The notes beneath the pieces are model-generated. The model was not told the DNA's origin. It saw nothing but the letters and a program-made list of their open reading frames with translations, and ran no database searches. A program made the translations under genes and the position numbers. Below are positions 5,923 to 11,887 of a stretch of 11,887 bases of DNA, piece by piece. Each line of letters begins with the position of its first letter. Position 1 is the first letter of the stretch. Origin of the DNA: JAXDLK01 sp034666665 (GTDB lineage: Bacteria; Desulfobacterota; Binatia; JACPRU01); the NCBI GenBank assembly GCA_034666665.1, contig JAXDLK010000174.1, positions 1-11,887 on the forward strand, in the 5' to 3' direction.

Positions 5923-7365
5923 TTACGGCCGACCCTCGGGCAGCTGGGTAGTGTCCCAACCGCCACCGAGGGCCGCGATCAACAGCACGCTGGTCGTCAT
6001 CCGGTTGCCGAGGATCCCGATGGCGGTCCGTTCGTCGGCGAGAGCGGTCGTCTGCGCCGTGATCACGTTGAGATACGTGACGGTGCCCGCTTCGTACTGG
6101 TTCGTGATCACCGTGACGGTCTGCTTCGCGAGGTCCACTGCTCCGCCCTGTACCCGCGCCTCGTCCGCGAGCAGACGGAGAGCGGCCAGGGCATCCTCCA
6201 CGGACTGGAACGCGGCCAGCACGGTCTCACGGTACGCGGCCACGCTCTCGTCGTAGGCGGCTCGGGCCTGGTCGGTTTGGGCGTGCCGCAGTCCCCCGTC
6301 GTAGACGGTTTCCGAGATCGTCCCGCCGACCGACCAGAAGCGCATCGGCCAGGTGAACCATCGGGCCCAGCTCGAGCTCTGGAGACCGCCCTCCGCACTG
6401 AGGATGATGGTCGGGAAGTACGCCGCCTCGGCGACCCCGATCGCGGCGTTCGCGGCGGCCACGCTGCGCTCCGCCGCCGCGACGTCCGGTCGGCGCTCGA
6501 GAAGCTCCGACGGGACGCCCGGCGGGACGTCCGGCGGCGTCGTGGGGAGCGACGCGGCGGGAAGCGAGAACCTGGACGCAGCCGTTCCGACGAGGAGCGC
6601 GATCGCATGCTCGAGCTGGGCGCGCTGGATGCCCACGTCGACCGCCTGAGCCCGTGTGGTCTCGAGCAAGGTCTTCGCCTGGAGCACGTCCGCCCGCGAG
6701 ACCACGCCGGCCTGGTACTGGTTCCTCGTCATCGCGAGCGATCGCTCGAAGGCGGTGACGGTCGCCTCCAGCAATCGTTGCTGCACGTCCTGCGTGCGCA
6801 GCAGGAAGTAGTCCTGCGCCAGCGTCGTCCGAGCGCTCAACCGGGCCGCTTCGAGATCCGCCGCGCTCGCCTGCGCGCTCGCCTGGCTCGCCTCGACGTT
6901 CCGCCGGATCCGCCCCCAGACGTCCGGCTCCCACGACGCGTTGATCGGCAGCGTGTAGTCGTTGACGGTCTGTGCCGCCGTGCCCGCGGCCGAGGCCGGG
7001 GATCGCGCGCGTGACACGCCGAGACCGATGGACACCGTAGGGTAGTAGGCGGCCCGCGCCTCTTCGACGAGGGTGACCGCCTGGCGGTACCGCGCTTCGG
7101 CCGCGGCGACGTTCTGATTCGAGATGTCGACCTGTTCCTCGAGCGCGTTCAGCTGAGGATCGCCGAACATCTTCCACCACGGTCCGTGAAGTTGCTCGGC
7201 CCGCGGCTGCGCGACCTTCCAGCCTGCCGCCGTCTCCTTGTAGGCGTCGGGTGCGGCGATCGGCGGCCGCACGTAGTTGGGGCCGACGGTGCAGCCGGTC
7301 GCGAGGACCAGCACCGCGGCGACCGCGCGCGTGAAACCGCGGCACCCGAAATGCGTCGCGCGCAT
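5923..7365 (-). CDS. NodT/OprM-family outer-membrane factor lipoprotein of the RND pump
   Basis: This is the outer-membrane channel of a tripartite efflux pump. The 480 residues are typical of NodT/OprM proteins. A lipoprotein signal ends in VLATGC, so Cys25 should be lipid-modified, and TVGPNYVRPP follows as in the family. Two outer-membrane efflux repeats lie at about 64-250 and 290-470, with the signatures WEPDVWGR (145-152) in the first and LLERRPDVAAAER (288-300) before the second. The end GGGW is also usual. The frame stays open upstream to 9033 inside the permease gene. The lipobox, family start and the GGGGGAG four bases before the ATG show that translation begins at 7365. The start overlaps the upstream permease stop by one base (TGATG), so the two are probably coupled. 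This places it as the OpmB-like partner of the MuxBC-like permeases. Confidence 0.93.
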   Translation of the reverse strand: MRATHFGCRGFTRAVAAVLVLATGCTVGPNYVRPPIAAPDAYKETAAGWKVAQPRAEQLHGPWWKMFGDPQLNALEEQVDISNQNVAAAEARYRQAVTLVEEARAAYYPTVSIGLGVSRARSPASAAGTAAQTVNDYTLPINASWEPDVWGRIRRNVEASQASAQASAADLEAARLSARTTLAQDYFLLRTQDVQQRLLEATVTAFERSLAMTRNQYQAGVVSRADVLQAKTLLETTRAQAVDVGIQRAQLEHAIALLVGTAASRFSLPAASLPTTPPDVPPGVPSELLERRPDVAAAERSVAAANAAIGVAEAAYFPTIILSAEGGLQSSSWARWFTWPMRFWSVGGTISETVYDGGLRHAQTDQARAAYDESVAAYRETVLAAFQSVEDALAALRLLADEARVQGGAVDLAKQTVTVITNQYEAGTVTYLNVITAQTTALADERTAIGILGNRMTTSVLLIAALGGGWDTTQLPEGRP

Positions 7366-10300
7366 CACGCTCCCCCGTGGGCCGCCGCCGGCGCCAGTGC
7401 GCCGCGTCGCGACGCGCCGGCGCGACCGGAGTGGCGCCACAGCCGCAGGCGGTCGAGATAGAGGTAGACGACGGGCGTCGTATAGAGCGTCAGCATCTGG
7501 CTGACGATCAGACCGCCGACGATCGCGATCCCGAGCGGCCGGCGGAGCTCTGCGCCGACTCCCGTTCCGAGCGCCAGCGGCAGTCCGCCCAGCAGCGCCG
7601 CCATCGTCGTCATCATGATGGGACGAAAGCGCAGCAGGCAGGCCTCGTAGATCGCCTCCTCTGGCGGCTTGCCCTCGTTTCGCTCCGCCCCCAGCGCGAA
7701 GTCGATCATCATGATCGCGTTCTTCTTCACGATCCCGATCAGCAGGATGATGCCGATCAGCGCGATCAGGTCGAGATCCATGCGGCACAGCATCAGCGCG
7801 AGGATCGCCCCGACGCCCGCGGAGGGCAGGGTCGAGAGGATCGTGATGGGATGGACCCAGCTCTCGTAGAGGATGCCGAGCACGATGTAGACGCTCGCCA
7901 GCGCGGTCGCGATCAGCAGGGGCTCGTTGCGGAGCGAATCCTGGAACGCCTGCGCGGTGCCGGCGAACGTGGCGCGGATGGAGCTGGGCATGCCCGCGTC
8001 GCGCGCGGCCGTACGCACCGCCTCCACCGCGTCGCCGAGCGCCACGCCGGGCGCGAGGTTGAACGAGAAGGTCACGGCGGGGAACTGGCTCTGATGGTTC
8101 ACGGCGAGCGGGACTGTCGTCGGCTGGTAGTGCGCGAACGCGGCCAGCGGAACCTGCACGCCGTTCGTCGCGACGACGTAGATGTCCCGGAGCGACTCCG
8201 GGCGCTGCCGGAAGCGCGGCTCGGCTTCCATCACCACGTGATACTGGTTCAGCGGCGTGAACATCGTGGAGACCTGGCGCTGGCCGAATGCGTCGTAGAG
8301 CGTGTCGTCGATGAGCTTCGTCGAGATGCCGAGCCGCGCCGCCGTCACGCGGTCGTAGTCGAGCAACGCGTCGAGGCCCTTGTTCTGCTGATCGCTGCTG
8401 ACGTCGGTGAGCTGCGGCAGGCTCCGCAACCGGCCGAGCATCTTGGGGCCCCAGGCGTTCACGTCCTCCAGCTGCTCGCTCTGGAGCGTGTACTGATACT
8501 GCGCGTTGCCCTGCCGCGCCCCGATGCGGAGGTCCTGCGCCGCCTGGAGATAGAGCGTCGCGCCGGGCACCCCGGCGAGCGCCGGCCGTAGCCGCGCGAT
8601 CACCTGGTCGGCACTCACGCCCCGCTCGGCGAGCGGCTTCAGGGAGACGAACATGCGGCCCGTGTTGGTCGCCGTACCGCCGCCGACGCCGCCGGTGAAC
8701 CCGACCAGCGCGGCCACGCCGGGATCCGCCTGGACGATCCCGACGATCTGCCGGAGGCGTGCCCGCATGGTCTGGAAGGACGTCCCCTGGTCCGCCTGGA
8801 TGCCGCCCTGGAGACGGCCGACGTCCTGCTGCGGGAAGAATCCCTTCGGGATGACGGTCACCAGGTAAACGTTGAGGCCGATCGTGAGCAGGGTGACGGC
8901 GAGCGTGATCGCCGAATGGCGGAGCACGAACGACAGGCTCGCGTCGTACCGGCCGAGCATCCACGCGAAGGCCCGCTCGCTGGCGCGGTAGAGAGCGCCG
9001 TGCGATCGCTTCGCCTTCAGGAGCCGCGCGCACATCATCGGCGTGGTGGTGAGCGAGACGACGAGCGACACCAGGATCGCCACCGACAGCGTCACGGCGA
9101 ACTCTCGGAAGAGCCTGCCGACGATGCCCCCCATCAGCAGGATCGGGATGAAGACCGCGATCAGGGAGAGGCTGATCGAGAGGACGGTGAAGCCGATCTC
9201 CCTGGCGCCGCGGAGCGAAGCATCGAGCGGCGAGAGCCCCTGCTCGAGGTGGCGGGCGACGTTCTCGACCACGACGATGGCGTCGTCGACGACGAAGCCG
9301 GTGGCGATCGTCAACGCCATGAGCGAGAGATTGTCGAGGCTATAGCCGAACAGATACATCACGCCGAAGGTCCCGATCAGCGAGAGCGGGACGGCGGCGC
9401 CGGGGATGAGCGTCGCCCGCCAATCGCGGAGGAAGACGAACACCACCGCGATGACGAGCAGGACGGCGAGCACGAGCGTGCGCTCGACGTCCCGCACGGA
9501 CGCGCGGATGGTCGTCGTCTGATCCACGATCACGTCCAAGTCGATCGCGCGCGGGATCGACGCCTGGAGCTGTGGCAGCGTCGCGCGGATGCGGTCGACG
9601 GTCTGGATGATGTTGGCGCCGGGCTGGCGCCAGATGACGAGCAGGACCGACGGCTTGCCGTTCGCCATGCCGAAGGCGCGGAGATCCTCGACCGAGTCCT
9701 GCACGGTGGCGACGTCGGCGAGCCGCACCGGCGCACCGTTCCGATAGGTGACGATCAGCGGCGCGTAGAACCTCGCGTGGAGCAGCTGATCGTTGGCGGC
9801 GATGCTCCAGGTGCGGCCGTCGTCGGCCAGGTCGCCCTTGGGGCGGTTCCTGTTGGCGTCGCCGAGGAAGGTGCGGACGTCTTCCAGGCTGATCCCGTAG
9901 CGAAAGAGGGCGGACGGATTCAGCTCGACGCGCACCGCGGGGAGCGAGCTGCCGCCGACGAGGACCTGGCCGACGCCCGCCATCTGCGACACCTTCTGCT
10001 GGAGGATCGTCGACGCCACGTCGTACATGCGGCCGGTGTCGAGCGTGCCCGAGGTGAGCGCGATGATCATGATCGGTGTGTCGCTGGGATTCGACTTCCG
10101 CCACGTGGGGTTGTTCGGGAGGTTGGCCGGCAGGTAGGAACGGGCGGCATTGATGGCGGCCTGGACGTCCCGCGCGGCCGCGTCGATGTCGCGGTTCAGG
10201 TCGAATTGGAGCGAGACCGACGTCGAGCCGGAATAGCTCGCCGACGTCATCTCGCTCAGGCCGGCGATGTGGCCGAACTGGCGCTCGAGGGGCGTCGCCA

Positions 10301-10490
10301 CGGAGGAGGCCATCGTCGTCGGGCTCGCCCCGGGGAGCGCGGCGCTCACCTGGATCGTGGGGGCGTCGGTCTGCGGCAGCGGCGACACCGGCAGGAACGC
10401 GAACGCGAGCATGCCGGAGAGCGCCATCGCCAGCGTGAGCAGCGTCGTCGCGACCGGCTTCCGGATGAACGGTTCTGCGATGCTCGTCAT
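7365..10490 (-). CDS. mdtC: RND multidrug efflux permease, MdtC/MuxC-like
   Basis: This is an inner-membrane proton-driven drug exporter of the hydrophobe/amphiphile RND family, complete at 1041 residues. It resembles E. coli MdtC along its length. N-terminal FIRKPVATTLLT, ASSVATPLERQFG (61-73), ARDVQAAINAA (106-116), VGGSSLPAVRVELNP and TFGVMYLFGYSLDNLSLMAL are all recognisable. D402 and D403 in FVVDDAIVVVENV correspond to the proton-relay aspartates of transmembrane helix 4, and K923 in IVKKNAIMM to the helix 10 lysine. Twelve membrane helices and two large periplasmic loops are expected from the family. The C-terminus carries an Arg/Ala-rich tail (about 20 residues). Its ATG overlaps the preceding permease stop by four bases with no clear ribosome binding site, so translation is probably coupled. 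MdtB/MdtC-type permeases form mixed trimers. Which drugs it moves cannot be told from sequence. Confidence 0.95.
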   Translation of the reverse strand: MTSIAEPFIRKPVATTLLTLAMALSGMLAFAFLPVSPLPQTDAPTIQVSAALPGASPTTMASSVATPLERQFGHIAGLSEMTSASYSGSTSVSLQFDLNRDIDAAARDVQAAINAARSYLPANLPNNPTWRKSNPSDTPIMIIALTSGTLDTGRMYDVASTILQQKVSQMAGVGQVLVGGSSLPAVRVELNPSALFRYGISLEDVRTFLGDANRNRPKGDLADDGRTWSIAANDQLLHARFYAPLIVTYRNGAPVRLADVATVQDSVEDLRAFGMANGKPSVLLVIWRQPGANIIQTVDRIRATLPQLQASIPRAIDLDVIVDQTTTIRASVRDVERTLVLAVLLVIAVVFVFLRDWRATLIPGAAVPLSLIGTFGVMYLFGYSLDNLSLMALTIATGFVVDDAIVVVENVARHLEQGLSPLDASLRGAREIGFTVLSISLSLIAVFIPILLMGGIVGRLFREFAVTLSVAILVSLVVSLTTTPMMCARLLKAKRSHGALYRASERAFAWMLGRYDASLSFVLRHSAITLAVTLLTIGLNVYLVTVIPKGFFPQQDVGRLQGGIQADQGTSFQTMRARLRQIVGIVQADPGVAALVGFTGGVGGGTATNTGRMFVSLKPLAERGVSADQVIARLRPALAGVPGATLYLQAAQDLRIGARQGNAQYQYTLQSEQLEDVNAWGPKMLGRLRSLPQLTDVSSDQQNKGLDALLDYDRVTAARLGISTKLIDDTLYDAFGQRQVSTMFTPLNQYHVVMEAEPRFRQRPESLRDIYVVATNGVQVPLAAFAHYQPTTVPLAVNHQSQFPAVTFSFNLAPGVALGDAVEAVRTAARDAGMPSSIRATFAGTAQAFQDSLRNEPLLIATALASVYIVLGILYESWVHPITILSTLPSAGVGAILALMLCRMDLDLIALIGIILLIGIVKKNAIMMIDFALGAERNEGKPPEEAIYEACLLRFRPIMMTTMAALLGGLPLALGTGVGAELRRPLGIAIVGGLIVSQMLTLYTTPVVYLYLDRLRLWRHSGRAGASRRGALAPAAAHGGA

Positions 10491-11887
10491 CGGCGACGCC
10501 GGGCGAGCCGATCGAACGCGAGGTAGACGACCGGCGTGGTGTAGAGCGTGATCAGCTGGCTGAAGAGGAGGCCGCCGACGATCGCGATGCCGAGCGGCCG
10601 GCGGAGCTCGGCGCCGGTCCCCGAGGAGAGGGCGAGCGGAAGGCCGGCCAGCAGCGCCGCCAGCGTGGTCATCATGATCGGCCGGAAGCGGAGGAGACAG
10701 GCCTGGTAGATCGCATCCTGCGGCGTCCGACCCTGCGTGCGCTCCGCGTCCAGCGCGAAGTCGATCATCATGATCGCGTTCTTCTTGACGATGCCGATCA
10801 GCAGGATGATCCCGATCAGCGCGACGATCCCGAACTCGGTGTGGCAGAGGAGGAGCGCGAGGAGCGCGCCGACACCGGCCGAGGGCAGCGTGGAGAGAAT
10901 CGTCAGGGGATGGACGTAGCTCTCATAGAGCACGCCGAGCACGATGTAGACGGTGACCAGCGCCGCGAGGATCAGGATCGGCTCGTTCGCGAGCGAGGTG
11001 CGAAACGCCTGCGCCGTCCCCTGGAACGCGCCCTGGATGCTCGCGGGGAGCGCGATCTCGCGCTCGGCCTCGTCGATCGCCGCGACGGCGTCGCCGAGCG
11101 CCGCGCCTGGTGCGACGTTGAACGAGAGCGTCACGACGGGGAACTGCCCTTGGTGGTTCACGGCGAGCGGGGTCGTGCCCGTCTGCACGTGCGAGAACGC
11201 CGCGAGCGGGATCGAGCCGCCGTCGCCGGTGCGGAGAAACAGGTCGTCCAGCTGCGCCGGCGTCTGCCGGAACTCGGGCATCACCTCGAGCACGACGTGG
11301 TACTGGTTCAGCTGCGTGAACAGGATCGAGACCTGCCGCTGGCCGAACGCGTCGTAGAGCGTCTGGTCGATCACCGCCGGCGTGACGCCGAGGCGCGATG
11401 CGGTGTCCCGGTCGATGACGAGCGCGGTCTGGAGGCCGCCGTCCAGCTGGTCGCTCGCGACGTCGCGGAGCGCCGGCAGCGTCCGCAGCTTCGCCACCAT
11501 CCGCCGCGCCCAGACGTTCAGCTCACCGGCGTCCGGGTCTTCGAGCGTGTACTGGTACTGGGTCCGGCTCACGCGGTCCTCGATCGTCAGGTCCTGGACC
11601 GGCTGCATGTAGAGCGTGACGCCCGACACGGCGGCGAGCTCCGGCTGGAGACGGCGGATCACCGCGCTGGCGTCGATGCGCCGCTCGCCGAGAGGCTTCA
11701 GGTCGATCAGCATGCGGCCGTTGGCGAGCGTCGTGTTGGTCCCGTCGACGCCGATGAACGAGGAGAGGCTCTGCACCGCGGGATCGCGGAGCACGACGGC
11801 GGCGAGCGCCTGCTGCCGCGCGGCCATCGCCGGGAAAGAGACGGACTGGTCCGCCTCGGACACGCCGAGGATCAGGCCCGTGTCCTG
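10487..11887 (-). CDS. mdtB: RND multidrug efflux permease, MdtB/MuxB-like, C-terminal part (5' end off window)
   Basis: The last 466 residues of the first permease of the pair are present. The frame remains open through the right edge. An apparent GTG start at 11863 is internal, since the preceding codons read QDTGLILG, the conserved beginning of the second periplasmic loop in MdtB. FIGVDGTNTTLANGRMLIDLKP further on is also MdtB-like. The C-terminal half contains the periplasmic docking and pore parts, TVYIVLGVLYESYVHPLTIL, IVKKNAIMMIDFAL with the helix 10 lysine, and LLRFRPIMMTTLAALLAGLP. E. coli MdtB has 1040 residues, so a little under half is seen. It ends in a short basic tail, and the stop overlaps the next permease start (ATGA). 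The gene order permease-permease-outer-membrane factor is that of muxBC-opmB. The adaptor (MdtA/MuxA) should lie further right. Confidence 0.93.
   Translation of the reverse strand, partial: QDTGLILGVSEADQSVSFPAMAARQQALAAVVLRDPAVQSLSSFIGVDGTNTTLANGRMLIDLKPLGERRIDASAVIRRLQPELAAVSGVTLYMQPVQDLTIEDRVSRTQYQYTLEDPDAGELNVWARRMVAKLRTLPALRDVASDQLDGGLQTALVIDRDTASRLGVTPAVIDQTLYDAFGQRQVSILFTQLNQYHVVLEVMPEFRQTPAQLDDLFLRTGDGGSIPLAAFSHVQTGTTPLAVNHQGQFPVVTLSFNVAPGAALGDAVAAIDEAEREIALPASIQGAFQGTAQAFRTSLANEPILILAALVTVYIVLGVLYESYVHPLTILSTLPSAGVGALLALLLCHTEFGIVALIGIILLIGIVKKNAIMMIDFALDAERTQGRTPQDAIYQACLLRFRPIMMTTLAALLAGLPLALSSGTGAELRRPLGIAIVGGLLFSQLITLYTTPVVYLAFDRLARRRR

Noticed and set aside
5462..6256. Plus-strand frames of up to 264 and 369 codons starting in or near the gap and running into the NodT gene
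   Set aside because: Compositions are Arg/Ser/Pro-rich with no motif, no good ribosome binding site, and they run antisense to a clear gene.
5923..9033. A 1036-codon minus-strand frame that would fuse an N-terminal extension to the NodT protein
   Set aside because: The part above 7365 overlaps the permease gene in another frame and is low-complexity Arg/Ala/Pro-rich. The lipoprotein signal and ribosome binding site set the true start at 7365.
8916..10526. A 536-codon plus-strand open frame opposite the MdtC-like gene
   Set aside because: Its product is almost entirely Arg, Asp, Glu, His and Gly without domains. It mirrors codon bias of the real permease on the other strand in GC-rich DNA.
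1..11887. CRISPR array, tRNA or rRNA genes, insertion sequence ends
   Set aside because: No regularly spaced repeats, no cloverleaf-like sequence and no transposase or terminal inverted repeats were recognised by eye on either strand.

Overview
The window is GC-rich DNA from a Gram-negative bacterium with an outer membrane and a Tat/Sec-served periplasm. The presence of a NodT-type outer-membrane lipoprotein, paired MdtB/MdtC RND pumps and an IorAB-type periplasmic molybdenum hydroxylase suggests a soil or water proteobacterium or a similar lineage. The species cannot be named from the sequence. Almost everything is on the minus strand. Only the leftmost partial gene is on the plus strand.

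Region 1 (1-519): the 3' end of a HigA-family antitoxin/regulator gene (plus strand, entering from the left edge), followed by a short decayed stretch. On the minus strand this stretch still reads as a piece of a PAS-type sensor histidine kinase once two one-base deletions are repaired. It also carries two perfect inverted repeats and a short direct repeat.

Region 2 (520-5518, minus): a periplasmic redox cluster. Transcription order is a class I cytochrome c, then the [2Fe-2S] subunit (IorA-like), then the molybdopterin subunit with a Tat signal (IorB-like, start overlapping the IorA stop), then after 187 bases a secreted di-heme cytochrome c peroxidase/MauG-family protein. The likely logic is that a substrate is hydroxylated or oxidised at the Mo centre, electrons pass through the 2Fe-2S clusters to the small cytochrome c, and from there to a respiratory acceptor or possibly to the di-heme protein. 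The substrate is not known. No XdhC/MobA-type maturation gene lies in the window.

Region 3 (5519-5922): 404 bases without a convincing gene, separating the redox cluster from the efflux operon. It holds a 14-base perfect palindrome and a GNRA-capped hairpin in front of the cytochrome c gene, both candidates for control of the redox cluster.

Region 4 (5923-11887, minus): an RND efflux operon. In transcription order it has an MdtB/MuxB-like permease (5' part beyond the right edge), an MdtC/MuxC-like permease, and a NodT/OprM-type outer-membrane factor. The two junctions overlap by 4 and 1 bases, so translation is probably coupled. The layout matches the Pseudomonas muxABC-opmB type. The expected periplasmic adaptor would lie beyond the right edge.

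Base composition by spot count differs along the window. Sampled stretches in the left 2 kb are about 52-57% GC, and those in the molybdenum-enzyme and RND genes are about 67-77%, which suggests the left part has a different history. I found no clearly novel system. The most interesting items are the cytochrome c/IorAB/di-heme peroxidase cluster and the relic kinase.
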